Shown here: positions 38,255-46,369 of the stretch, piece by piece
Layout: each line of letters opens with the position of its first letter
How positions within the stretch are numbered: the first letter of the stretch is position 1
Assembly (NCBI RefSeq): GCF_000016345.1
Contig: NC_009379.1
Span: 992,001-1,056,000 of the forward strand
Direction: 5' to 3'
DNA from: Polynucleobacter asymbioticus QLW-P1DMWA-1
GTDB lineage: Bacteria > Pseudomonadota > Gammaproteobacteria > Burkholderiales > Burkholderiaceae
Length of the DNA stretch: 64,000 nucleotides
Notes under the pieces: generated by a model
The model's input: the letters and a program-made list of their open reading frames with translations, nothing else
Databases searched by the model: none
What the model was told of the DNA's origin: nothing
Program-made: the position numbers and the translations under genes

Positions 38255-38964
38255 TGCGTCAAGTTATCCTCGATACTGAAACTACCGGTCTAAATCCCGC
38301 GACAGGTGATCGCGTGATTGAAATTGGTTGTGTGGAAGTGATTGATCGTCGCCTGACTGATCGCACCTTCCATTACTACATCAATCCAGAACGGGATATT
38401 GATGCGGGTGCTTTTGCTGTACACGGCTTATCTCGTGAGTTTCTATCTGATAAGCCCGTATTTGGAAACATTGCAGAGCAATTAATTGAGTTTGTTGATG
38501 GTGCTGAAATCGTTATTCATAACGCAGCCTTCGACTTGGGATTTTTAGATAATGAGTTTGCCTTATTGAAGCGCCCTCCATTTAGAGGTCTTGCATCCAA
38601 GGTTATCGATACCCTATTGGATGCCCGTCAAATGTTTCCGGGTAAGCGAAATTCACTTGATGCTTTGTGCGAACGCTTCTCGATTAGTAATAAACACCGG
38701 ACATTGCACGGCGCTTTGCTAGATGCCCAACTGCTAGCTGAAGTTTATATTGCGATGACGAGAGGTCAAGAAGATCTTTCAATCGATCTCATTGATTACA
38801 CCGTTGGCGCCGATTCATCTGGTCATATGAAGGAGCTGCCGACTGATTTAAGAGTCTTGGCAGCAAGTGATGATGACTGCCAATTACACGAAAAGATTTT
38901 GGCCGAAATCGCAAAGGCAAGTAAAAAGGACCCCGTATGGAGTCCTTTGAACATAGCCAATTAA
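38254..38964 (+). CDS. dnaQ: DNA polymerase III epsilon subunit (proofreading exonuclease)
   Basis: The 236-residue protein has ExoI VILDTETTGLNP, ExoII IHNAAFDLGFLDNEF and ExoIII TLHGALLDAQLLAEVY motifs in correct order, plus a C-terminal segment for binding the polymerase subunit. The ATG shares one base with the pump permease stop (TAATG) and has GAGGG six bases upstream, so its translation is coupled to the efflux operon. In E. coli rnhA and dnaQ are direct neighbours; here the pump lies between them. Confidence 0.96.
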   Translation: MRQVILDTETTGLNPATGDRVIEIGCVEVIDRRLTDRTFHYYINPERDIDAGAFAVHGLSREFLSDKPVFGNIAEQLIEFVDGAEIVIHNAAFDLGFLDNEFALLKRPPFRGLASKVIDTLLDARQMFPGKRNSLDALCERFSISNKHRTLHGALLDAQLLAEVYIAMTRGQEDLSIDLIDYTVGADSSGHMKELPTDLRVLAASDDDCQLHEKILAEIAKASKKDPVWSPLNIAN

Positions 38965-38977
38965 AATGAATTCTGCT

Positions 38978-40069
38978 TTAGATGGCTGCGGCGATAGCTT
39001 TACCTAGGTCGTCAGTCTTTGCTGTACCACCCAAGTCAGGAGTTAAAGGTGCATGACCTGCTCCAGATGCGAGTACTTTTTCAATTGCCGAGAAAATAGC
39101 TTGACCAGCCTCTGGATAGCCTAGGTGATCCAGCATCATTGCTCCACTCCAGATTTGACCGATTGGATTGGCAATCATTTTTCCGTAAATATCTGGGGCT
39201 GAACCATGAACCGGCTCGAAGAGTGACGGGAACTTCCCTTCAGGATTAATACTTCCCGATGGTGCAACCGCGATTGTTCCGGTACATGCTGGTCCTAAGT
39301 CAGACAGGATGTCGCCAAAAAGATTGCTGGCAACTACCACGTCGAAACGGTCTGGATTCATTACAAAGTGCGCAGCCAGGATATCAATGTGGTATTTATC
39401 AGTACGCACATCGGCAAAATTCTTTGACATGGCTTCTACACGCTCATCCCAATAAGGCATGGTGATTGCAATACCATTAGACTTGGTCGCTGAAGTCAAA
39501 TGTTTCTTGGGTCTGCTTTGAGCAAGGTCGAAAGCGTATTTCAGGATGCGATCAACGCCCTGTCTTGTAAAGATGGATTCTTGTATGACAAATTCACGAT
39601 CAGTATCGGGGAACATTTTTCCACCAACACTGGAATACTCACCTTCAGTATTTTCACGAACCACGAAGAAATCAATATCGCCAGGCTTGCGATTCGCCAA
39701 TGGACAAGGAACACCAGGCAAAAGGCGAACAGGACGTAAATTCACATACTGATCAAAACCACGGCGGAATTGAATTAAGCTTCCCCACAAAGACACGTGG
39801 TCAGGAAGAATGTCTGGCATGCCAACGGCGCCAAAGAAGATGGCGTCGTATTTCATTAGGGTATCGAACCAATCATCCGGCATCATCTTGCCGTGCTTGA
39901 GATAGTAATCACAACTTGCAAAATCAAAGTGGTCAAATTGCATGCCAATATTAAACTTGCGATTAGCCGCCTCAAGAGCGCGAACGCCCTCAGGCATCAC
40001 TTCCTTGCCGATACCATCACCAGCGATAACCGCTATTTTCGGATTTTTAAAGATTTTTTTTGCATTCAT
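38978..40069 (-). CDS. Tartrate dehydrogenase / D-malate dehydrogenase (decarboxylating)
   Basis: This enzyme of the isocitrate/isopropylmalate dehydrogenase family starts best at ATG 40069 (MNAKKIF, 363 residues), which has GGAG eight bases upstream; a longer in-frame start at 40111 lacks support. VIAGDGIGKEVMPEG, the SLWGSLIQFRRGFDQYVNLRP substrate region and FVVRENTEGEYSSVGG, as well as NLFGDILSDLGPACTGTI, match the tartrate/D-malate subgroup (TtuC/DmlA) rather than leuB. It oxidises D-malate or tartrate with NAD. Its stop is 13 bases from that of dnaQ, in convergent orientation. Confidence 0.88.
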   Translation of the reverse strand: MNAKKIFKNPKIAVIAGDGIGKEVMPEGVRALEAANRKFNIGMQFDHFDFASCDYYLKHGKMMPDDWFDTLMKYDAIFFGAVGMPDILPDHVSLWGSLIQFRRGFDQYVNLRPVRLLPGVPCPLANRKPGDIDFFVVRENTEGEYSSVGGKMFPDTDREFVIQESIFTRQGVDRILKYAFDLAQSRPKKHLTSATKSNGIAITMPYWDERVEAMSKNFADVRTDKYHIDILAAHFVMNPDRFDVVVASNLFGDILSDLGPACTGTIAVAPSGSINPEGKFPSLFEPVHGSAPDIYGKMIANPIGQIWSGAMMLDHLGYPEAGQAIFSAIEKVLASGAGHAPLTPDLGGTAKTDDLGKAIAAAI

Positions 40070-40119
40070 TAACTGGTCTCCGTATTTTTTAATTTGAATA
40101 ATGATGCCCATTTTAGAGC

Positions 40120-40149
40120 AAAAAACCTCACGCTTAAGCGAGGTTTTTT
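40120..40149 (-). terminator. Terminator downstream of the 40214-40978 gene
   Basis: A-tract plus CCT and CGC arms pair with GCG, AGG and a T-tract around a TTAA centre, with a two-base bulge. On the minus strand it lies 65 bases after the stop of the cysteine-rich gene and ahead of the dehydrogenase start. Confidence 0.75.
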
Positions 40150-40213
40150 ACATAAACTAGCAAACGGCACTCCCCTTCAACGCTGATACATCAAAACAAG
40201 TTAATACCTAAAC

Positions 40214-40978
40214 CTACTTGTAATCAGCGATGTTTGGAACGCTCACAGGATATTGAGAGCATGCAGCCTGCTGACCACCTTGCGCGGCTGTATATTGTGA
40301 GCCAGCACCAATCAAAAATTGGCTATTTTGTGTAGGCGCGCCAAAAGGATTTTCCCCTGCAGGGCATGCGCACGTAGCTGTTCTTGTTCCATTGGTTAAC
40401 GCTTTATCACGAGTACACAAGAAGCTCCAGCAATTAGAACCAACACCGGAAGAACAGACGGCCTGTTTAAATGTATTCTGACTGTCTCCTTTAACAAAAG
40501 GCGGAGTTGCACTTTCTTGTGGGTAGTTTGTTAGAGGAGCAAAGAGAGACCAAATTTTGTCAGGGCTTGGTACCGCACAAGAGCCCTTCATATTTCCTTG
40601 ATTTACTCCAGCGATACCAGAAAGATCTGCACCATTAGCATTAGCAATTTCTGCGGTAATGATTGGGCACTTGCAAATAACTTCTGGATACTCTTTTGTG
40701 GATTTACCATCAGCGATATTGACTTTAATCATCCTGCCTGTGGGTTTACAGGTAGATGAGGCACATAGGGCAAACTCCCCCTTACATTGTTGAATGCCAG
40801 AATTTCGAGCTGGTTCTGGCTTCTGATGCTTTGGTGTATCTGTAGCTACATCATTAACATTAGCGCCGCCATCATTATGAACATCTGCCCTAGAAGCATC
40901 ACGGTCTTTTACATCAGCCGCATAAATATGGCTACTAAATGCCAGCAACGATAGCAAAAGAATTCGGATTAATTTCAT
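40214..40978 (-). CDS. Secreted cysteine-rich protein of unknown family, paralogue 2
   Basis: This 254-residue protein has a signal peptide (MKLIRILLLSLLAFSSHIYAA) and a polar linker, then two six-cysteine units. Unit 1 runs from QQCKGEFALCASSTC to GSC, with C-x6-C-x4-C and later CKCP. Unit 2 runs from VCSSGVGSNCWSFLC to AACSQYP, with the same C-x4-C step and CACP. I do not recognise the family. It is clearly homologous to the next gene upstream (shared EGNMKGSC-like and YPQESATPPF stretches). An intervening terminator suggests it has its own promoter in the AT-rich bases 40979-41054. Confidence 0.85.
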   Translation of the reverse strand: MKLIRILLLSLLAFSSHIYAADVKDRDASRADVHNDGGANVNDVATDTPKHQKPEPARNSGIQQCKGEFALCASSTCKPTGRMIKVNIADGKSTKEYPEVICKCPIITAEIANANGADLSGIAGVNQGNMKGSCAVPSPDKIWSLFAPLTNYPQESATPPFVKGDSQNTFKQAVCSSGVGSNCWSFLCTRDKALTNGTRTATCACPAGENPFGAPTQNSQFLIGAGSQYTAAQGGQQAACSQYPVSVPNIADYK

Positions 40979-41054
40979 TGGAATTTATTTTTTAAGTTAA
41001 GGAAATTTTTTACAGGTACTATTAATTTCGATGAATTTTTTAAGCTTGCGAAAA

Positions 41055-41084
41055 AAAAACCACCCGGGTATTTGGGTGGTTTTT
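41055..41084 (-). terminator. Rho-independent terminator between the two cysteine-rich genes
   Basis: CCACCC (41060-41065) pairs with GGGTGG (41074-41079), extended by A and T runs; the loop is GGGTATTT. It begins six bases after the stop at 41090 on the minus strand and is followed by a long T run. Confidence 0.92.
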
Positions 41085-41089
41085 GCGTT

Positions 41090-41887
41090 TTAGAGATTAG
41101 CAGGAATTGGGCCGCTAACTGGTAATTGACTACAAGCCTGGGTAGGAGAAGGGTAGTATCCACCAGCCATCGTTTCTAGTGCATCTTTAGGGCTTGCTTT
41201 ATGACCTATGTAACTTTCACCTATTGGGCAGAAGCAGGTGGCAGTTCTTGGGCTGCCTGGCTGAGGCTTATCTACCGTGCACTCAAAATTCCAGCAATTG
41301 GTACCAACACTTCCAGCGGCGCAAGTTTGCGGAACGGCGGTACGAGGTGCAAAAGGAGGTGTAGCACTTTCTTGTGGATAGACAGTAATACCGGAAGCAA
41401 AATAAGACCAAATCTTGCCTGGGCCAGGACGATCGCATGAGCCTTTCATATTGCCTTCGTTAACTGCAGCTAAGCCAACTAAATCAACACCGTTAGCTTC
41501 GGCAATTTTCTTGTCTATGATCGGGCATGTACAAGAGGCTTCTTCATATAATCTGCTTGTTTTACCACCATCTTCGTTTACTTTAATCTTCTTACCAGTG
41601 GGTGTGCATGTTGAAGCTGCGCATAAAGCAAACTCACCCTGACATTGGGTAAGCCCCGTTTTTCCAAGTAGGGTTTTTGATTTTGGATCTGCACTACCCT
41701 CATTGGCATTCTTATTGCGTGCATCGCCTGAACGCGCAGAAGACTCCCTAGCACGAATATCATCTCGAATAGTATTTTGAGCAACTAAAAAAGAGCCGTC
41801 TTTGCTCGAAGGGATATTGATATCTGCGGCAAATGTATTCGCACTAATGAGTAGCACTGCACAGAATAAAGTTTTAATGAGATGCAT
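41090..41887 (-). CDS. Secreted cysteine-rich protein of unknown family, paralogue 1
   Basis: The start is placed at ATG 41887 (265 residues), with GGAA six bases upstream; an in-frame TTG at 41899 is less likely. A signal peptide (MHLIKTLFCAVLLISANTFAA) is followed by a charged linker rich in Asp, Arg and Ser, and two six-cysteine units: LTQCQGEFALCAASTC with CTCP and GSC, then QTCAAGSVGTNCWNFEC with CFCP and QAC. All twelve cysteines are conserved in the paralogue at 40214-40978. Six disulfides and an extracytoplasmic location are inferred. No named domain is recognised. Confidence 0.85.
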   Translation of the reverse strand: MHLIKTLFCAVLLISANTFAADINIPSSKDGSFLVAQNTIRDDIRARESSARSGDARNKNANEGSADPKSKTLLGKTGLTQCQGEFALCAASTCTPTGKKIKVNEDGGKTSRLYEEASCTCPIIDKKIAEANGVDLVGLAAVNEGNMKGSCDRPGPGKIWSYFASGITVYPQESATPPFAPRTAVPQTCAAGSVGTNCWNFECTVDKPQPGSPRTATCFCPIGESYIGHKASPKDALETMAGGYYPSPTQACSQLPVSGPIPANL

Positions 41888-41983
41888 GAGAGTTTCCAAA
41901 AAAGTATTTAATAGTTCTGATAAAACTATAACCGATTCGTTTAACCACTTATGCAGATTAGTGTTTACCCTAAATACCGCACT

Positions 41984-42005
41984 AAAAAGGAATTTATTAA
42001 ATTCC
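41984..42005 (-). terminator. Terminator of the SprT-like gene
   Basis: GGAATTTA (41989-41996) and TAAATTCC (41998-42005) form a near-perfect inverted repeat; on the minus strand it comes two bases after the stop codon and is followed by TTTTT. Confidence 0.75.
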
Positions 42006-42007
42006 GG

Positions 42008-42670
42008 TTAACTAATCGCTCTTCGAATCTCATCGGGAGGCGCTTTCGCGCCCTTACCTACTGATTCACTGTCGTGCTCAGTTGTGTTCTTAATAGTTTC
42101 AGGAATATCTTCTAACATGCGGATGTTATCTTTGGGGCAAATCGGTGCGCCGTAACTGGCCCACTTTTTGAGCAAAGTCACTTCATAGCCGCACTGTCCG
42201 CACTTCGCCTTACTTCTACTGGCGTTGCTAGGTCTTGGAGGTGGAAACACGATGGCTTGATGAGGATAAGGTCCCAACTCTTGACTAATCATCATGAGTC
42301 TAACTGTCAGCTCTTCTGTTGCATGCGCCATTCTTGCTGGACCCTCTAATCCAACTGTCTGAGCAATCCCCTTAAAGTCCTCACCGTGACCGCTAAAACA
42401 ATCATCAACCGCGTGACATAACTCGTGTACCAAGGTGTCTAACAACTGAACGGGGTCGTCGATTTTAGGTGAGATAAAGATCTCATTTACACCACCTCCT
42501 GAACGCTCTCGCGGCCAACATTGGCCAAGCGTGGTTCTTGGGCTACTTGAGGCTGGAAAGCCACAGGAGACTCTCACCGGCGGAATGGCATAGCCCGCTT
42601 TAGAAAATACAGGCTCAAGGTGTCTTACAGCGTCTTCGAGCCAAGCTTCTCGTACAGAATGTTGCGTCAT
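42008..42670 (-). CDS. SprT-like zinc metallopeptidase-family protein
   Basis: The 220-residue protein has a zinc-peptidase helix HELCHAVDD (HExxH type) near residue 88, followed by GHGEDFKGIA with the third ligand. A zinc-ribbon-like pair CGQCGYEV and, about 20 residues later, an ICPKDN segment follow, as in SprT-like proteins. Its substrate is unknown; SprT relatives act on DNA-protein crosslinks in eukaryotes, but bacterial roles are unclear. It is divergent from the amidase gene, 69 bases away. Confidence 0.8.
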   Translation of the reverse strand: MTQHSVREAWLEDAVRHLEPVFSKAGYAIPPVRVSCGFPASSSPRTTLGQCWPRERSGGGVNEIFISPKIDDPVQLLDTLVHELCHAVDDCFSGHGEDFKGIAQTVGLEGPARMAHATEELTVRLMMISQELGPYPHQAIVFPPPRPSNASRSKAKCGQCGYEVTLLKKWASYGAPICPKDNIRMLEDIPETIKNTTEHDSESVGKGAKAPPDEIRRAIS

Positions 42671-42739
42671 GTTTTTGTAATTTAGAGTGATTTAAAACGG
42701 TAAATTGCGATCATACGCCACCATAAGTAGAATGGATGG

Positions 42740-44050
42740 ATGAAAGATCTAGAAAGCCTGAGCGCATCCCAAGCGGCAAAAGCCCTATCACGCAGGGAAA
42801 TTAAATCTAGCGACCTATTGCTCTCCTGCCTTGACCGAATTGGCCAAAAAGAGAGTATTTTGAAGGCCTGGGTAAGCCTGGATAAGGAAAACGCCTTAAG
42901 TCGTGCCAAAACGCTAGATAAGGGCCCTGTTAAAGGAATTCTGCATGGTTTACCCATCGGAGTGAAGGATCTTTTTGATACTTACGACTTACCAACCGCC
43001 TATGGCTCCCCAATTTACGCGAAGCACTATCCAAGTACAGATGCCGTCTCAGTAGCGCTGATGAGGCGTGCTGGCGGCATTATTTTGGGTAAAACTGTCA
43101 CAACTGAGTTCGCCTCCTTCAAAAGTGGGCTCACACGTAACCCCCATGATGAGGAACGTACCCCCGGAGGATCCTCTAGCGGCTCAGCAGCAGCGGTTGC
43201 TGATTTTATGGTTCCACTCGCAACCGGAAGTCAAACGGCAGGTTCCATTATTCGCCCGGCATCGTTTTGTGGCGTAGTGGGATTTAAGCCATCATTTGGA
43301 AAAATTAGTGTGGCAGGCGTCAAGAGTCTAGCGCCCTCTTTCGATACCCTGGGTTGTTTTGGCAGAAGCATCGACGATGTTGCGCTTGGGGTTGCGGCAA
43401 TGAGTGATGATCTAGCGATGGCAAAGGTGGAAGATCTCCACATAAAACCCCGTATTGCGTTATGCAAAACATTTGATTCTGAGTTTGCAAGTAAAGAGAC
43501 AATGGGTGCTTTAGCACTTGCACGTTTTACTGCGGAAGCCATAGCCAAAGGGGTTGTTAGTGACCTCAGCCTCCCATCGTCACTGAAAGATATTCGAGCA
43601 GTTCAAACTCGCATCATGCTTTCCGAAATGTCACGTAGCCTCGCTTTTGAAATGGATCACTTTTCAAAGAAACTGAGCCCCCTTTTGATTAAACAAATTC
43701 AAGCTGGCGATCAAATTTCCTACGAACAGTACTCCAAGGATTTGCATTTCTCCCAAGAGGCGGTAGCGACGATTAAATCAGTCTTTACCGAGGAAGTTGA
43801 CATCATTATTGCGCCTAGTGCTATTGGCGAGGCGCCGTTAATAAAAGATGGTACCGGTGATCCGATATTTTGTAGAGGCTGGACCCTGCTTGGATTGCCT
43901 TGCATCAATCTCACAATAACAACTGGACCCAATGGTCTGCCGGTAGGCGTTCAACTCATTGCGGGTCCAGGCAAAGATCACTTTTTACTCAGTGTTGCTA
44001 AGGCTTTTGCAAAAGCGCTGCCTGATCCCGTATTACGGGAGCAGGCGTAA
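42740..44050 (+). CDS. Amidase signature family protein
   Basis: This 436-residue hydrolase has the catalytic lysine in GLPIGVKDLFDT near residue 75, the glycine-serine motif TPGGSSSGSAAAVADF and the cis-Ser/nucleophile region GSQTAGSIIRPASFCGVVG near residue 165. The C-terminal LPCINLTITTGPNGLPVGVQLIAGPGKD is typical of the family. The amide substrate cannot be determined; it is not GatA by context. Its stop faces that of the Bug-family gene eight bases away. Confidence 0.9.
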   Translation: MKDLESLSASQAAKALSRREIKSSDLLLSCLDRIGQKESILKAWVSLDKENALSRAKTLDKGPVKGILHGLPIGVKDLFDTYDLPTAYGSPIYAKHYPSTDAVSVALMRRAGGIILGKTVTTEFASFKSGLTRNPHDEERTPGGSSSGSAAAVADFMVPLATGSQTAGSIIRPASFCGVVGFKPSFGKISVAGVKSLAPSFDTLGCFGRSIDDVALGVAAMSDDLAMAKVEDLHIKPRIALCKTFDSEFASKETMGALALARFTAEAIAKGVVSDLSLPSSLKDIRAVQTRIMLSEMSRSLAFEMDHFSKKLSPLLIKQIQAGDQISYEQYSKDLHFSQEAVATIKSVFTEEVDIIIAPSAIGEAPLIKDGTGDPIFCRGWTLLGLPCINLTITTGPNGLPVGVQLIAGPGKDHFLLSVAKAFAKALPDPVLREQA

Positions 44051-44058
44051 CTCAGATC

Positions 44059-45036
44059 TTAATCAAGCGTAATGTGCGCTGATTTGATTGCCTTGCTCCA
44101 GTAAGGCAACTCTTTTTTTACTAAAGCATCCGTTGCACCTGGAGTCAGGTATCGCAATTCCACACCAGCAACATCAGCGCGCTCCTTAATCTCAGGAAGA
44201 GCCAGGCTTTTCTTTACCGCATCAGTGAGGGTAGCAATAATTGGCGCAGGAGTTCCTGCAGGGGCATATAACGCAACCCAAGACTCGAGCTGAAACGAGG
44301 GCAATCCAGCCTCGGCAGTGGTTGGAACATTAGGCATGCCAGGATGGCGATTTTTTCCAGTAACTGCTAAGCCCTTTAATTTACCGCTTTGCACATGCTG
44401 CATGACCGAAGGCGGTGTGGAGATAAACACCTGAACCTGACCGGCCAGTACATCTTGAATAGCGGGGCCAGAGCCCTTATAGGGTACGTGAACCATATCG
44501 ACACCAGTGGACTGTTTAAACATCTCTGTACCAATATGGGAAACAGATCCATTTCCCTGTGAGGCGTAATTTAATTTGCCGGGATTAGCTTTTGCATACG
44601 CAATAAACTCCTTCAAGTTATTTACTGGTAATGATGGATGAACAGCGATGACATTAGTAGATACGGTAAGTAATGCAATAGGAGAAAAATCCTTAATTGG
44701 ATCCCATGGTAGCTTATCCATGAGCGCAGGATTACCAACGTGGTAGCCAGAATAGGAAATCAGCAAGGTATAACCATCAGGTTTAGCTTTGGCTACATAT
44801 TGGTATGCCGTATTACCGCTTGCGCCTGGTTTGTTATCTACGATGACTGGCTGACCTATAACGCGAGTTAAGGGCTCACTTAATAAACGAGCTGATGTAT
44901 CAACCAATCCTCCAGGAGGATTAGGCACAACCAAAACAATCGGCCTGTCTGGAAAGGTCTGAGCTGACAGAGTTTGGATGGTTAATACAAAACCTATGCA
45001 TGCAAACCATTTGCCAATAGTCTGGAAATTTTTCAC
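44059..45036 (-). CDS. Bug-family tripartite tricarboxylate transporter substrate-binding protein
   Basis: Bug proteins are periplasmic binding proteins greatly expanded in Burkholderiales. I place the start at GTG 45036 (325 residues), which has AGGAG six bases upstream; a longer ATG start at 45069 has none. A signal peptide ends near TLSAQ, and the mature protein has the signature PDRPIVLVVPNPPGGLVDTSAR, GASGNTAYQYVAKAKPDGYTLL and YKGSGPAIQDVLAGQVQVF. No membrane TctAB genes are adjacent. The ligand is unknown, perhaps a small carboxylate. Confidence 0.9.
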   Translation of the reverse strand: MKNFQTIGKWFACIGFVLTIQTLSAQTFPDRPIVLVVPNPPGGLVDTSARLLSEPLTRVIGQPVIVDNKPGASGNTAYQYVAKAKPDGYTLLISYSGYHVGNPALMDKLPWDPIKDFSPIALLTVSTNVIAVHPSLPVNNLKEFIAYAKANPGKLNYASQGNGSVSHIGTEMFKQSTGVDMVHVPYKGSGPAIQDVLAGQVQVFISTPPSVMQHVQSGKLKGLAVTGKNRHPGMPNVPTTAEAGLPSFQLESWVALYAPAGTPAPIIATLTDAVKKSLALPEIKERADVAGVELRYLTPGATDALVKKELPYWSKAIKSAHITLD

Positions 45037-45086
45037 AACCTTCTCCTGAATTATTTTTGCTCTGATCACTCATCTTTTTGACTGAA

Positions 45087-46208
45087 TTAACGTTGACCAA
45101 CCTTCACAGGTCCAAATACTGTTTGCGCTTCTCGAGGTAAACAACGCCAGTAACGCTCATTACCAGTTACTGTTCCACCTAATGCAGCTGCTGCCTCCCA
45201 GCCCCAGCGCGGCTTAAACAAAAAGGCTCTTGCTAAGGCAATCAAATCAGCATCGCCAGCTTCTAAAATAGCTTCTGCTTGATGTGGGTCAGTAATAAGG
45301 CCTACGGTCATCGTAGGGAGACCAGAATGCTCTTTCACCATTTTCGCAAAAGGTACTTGGTAGTTAGGACCCAAAGCAATCTTTTGATTTGGCGAAACCC
45401 CGCCGGAAGAAATATGCACAAAGTCACAACCCAAAGGTTTAAGTTGCTTAGCAAATTCAGCGGTCTCCTGAGGAGTCCAGCCACCCTCTACCCAATCGCT
45501 TGCGGAAATTCGGATGCCTAATACGCCCTGATAAGCTGCCCTGACTGCTGCAAATAATTCCAATGGAAAACGAATGCGATTTTCAAAAGAACCGCCGTAT
45601 TCGTCGTTACGTTGATTGGCAATCGGCGATAAAAATTGATGTAATAAGTAGCCATGGGCACCATGCAATTCAATACCATCTAGTCCAATACGATCAGCGC
45701 GTTTAGCTGCGATTACGAAGGCATCTACTAATTCTTTAAGCTCTGACTTAGAAAGTTCATGCGGAAGACGCTCACCCTCTAACTGTGGAATTGCTGACGG
45801 CGCCATGGTTTCCCAGCCTCCTTTATCGGCTGGCAATAGCTGCCCACCATCCCAAGGGGTAGCACTTGAGGCCTTGCGACCTGCATGTGCCAGCTGAATA
45901 AATACTGGGGTAGCTGGCGCCAAAGCACGGGCACGGGTTAATTTATCTTTTAAAGCTGCTTCCGTTCGGTCATCCCACAAGCCGAGACACGCGGGGGTTA
46001 TACGAGCCTCAGGGGTAACTCCAGTGGCTTCGATAATCATAAGTGCTGCCCCACCATTTAATAGGTTTCCCCAATGCATTAAATGCCAGTCTGTCGCCTC
46101 CCCATTGGTGGCCGAATATTGGCACATCGGCGCAATAACAATCCTATTGGGGAGCTCCAACGGGCCACGGGGAGAATTTAGGGTGTAAGGTGAAAAAAGC
46201 AAGCTCAT
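45087..46208 (-). CDS. Old Yellow Enzyme family NADH:flavin oxidoreductase
   Basis: The start at ATG 46208 (MSLLFSPYTLN, 373 residues) has AAGG six bases upstream and is preferred over an in-frame one at 46250. The sequence is of the YqjM/xenobiotic reductase type: NRIVIAPMCQYSA, GIELHGAHGYLLHQFLSPIANQR, RIRFPLELFAAVR and ALARAFLFKPRWGWEAA. It reduces activated C=C bonds using FMN and NAD(P)H. It lies upstream of the Bug-family gene on the same strand with a 17-base gap after it, and is divergent from mmsA. Confidence 0.92.
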   Translation of the reverse strand: MSLLFSPYTLNSPRGPLELPNRIVIAPMCQYSATNGEATDWHLMHWGNLLNGGAALMIIEATGVTPEARITPACLGLWDDRTEAALKDKLTRARALAPATPVFIQLAHAGRKASSATPWDGGQLLPADKGGWETMAPSAIPQLEGERLPHELSKSELKELVDAFVIAAKRADRIGLDGIELHGAHGYLLHQFLSPIANQRNDEYGGSFENRIRFPLELFAAVRAAYQGVLGIRISASDWVEGGWTPQETAEFAKQLKPLGCDFVHISSGGVSPNQKIALGPNYQVPFAKMVKEHSGLPTMTVGLITDPHQAEAILEAGDADLIALARAFLFKPRWGWEAAAALGGTVTGNERYWRCLPREAQTVFGPVKVGQR

Positions 46209-46252
46209 GAAATACCTTAAAAATGAAAGAAATAGGTCAAAAAAGCACAAAA

Positions 46253-46266
46253 AGCTCTATAGAGCT
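46253..46266. promoter_or_regulatory. Perfect 14-base palindrome AGCTCTATAGAGCT between divergent genes
   Basis: It lies in the 161-base space between the Old Yellow Enzyme and mmsA starts, 45 bases before the former. The two divergent genes could share a dimeric regulator here. No regulator gene is adjacent, so this rests on the palindrome alone. Confidence 0.3.
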
Positions 46267-46369
46267 AAAATGAATAAAAATAGAATAAACGAGACGGCGA
46301 AGTTGTGCAGGCTTATTAGCCGGCCCCCTTCATACTTTAATAAAAACCCATTTTTTACGCTAGAAGACT

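Noticed and set aside
44059..45069. An ATG start at 45069 for the Bug-family protein
   Set aside because: The GTG at 45036 has AGGAG at good spacing and leaves a normal signal peptide.
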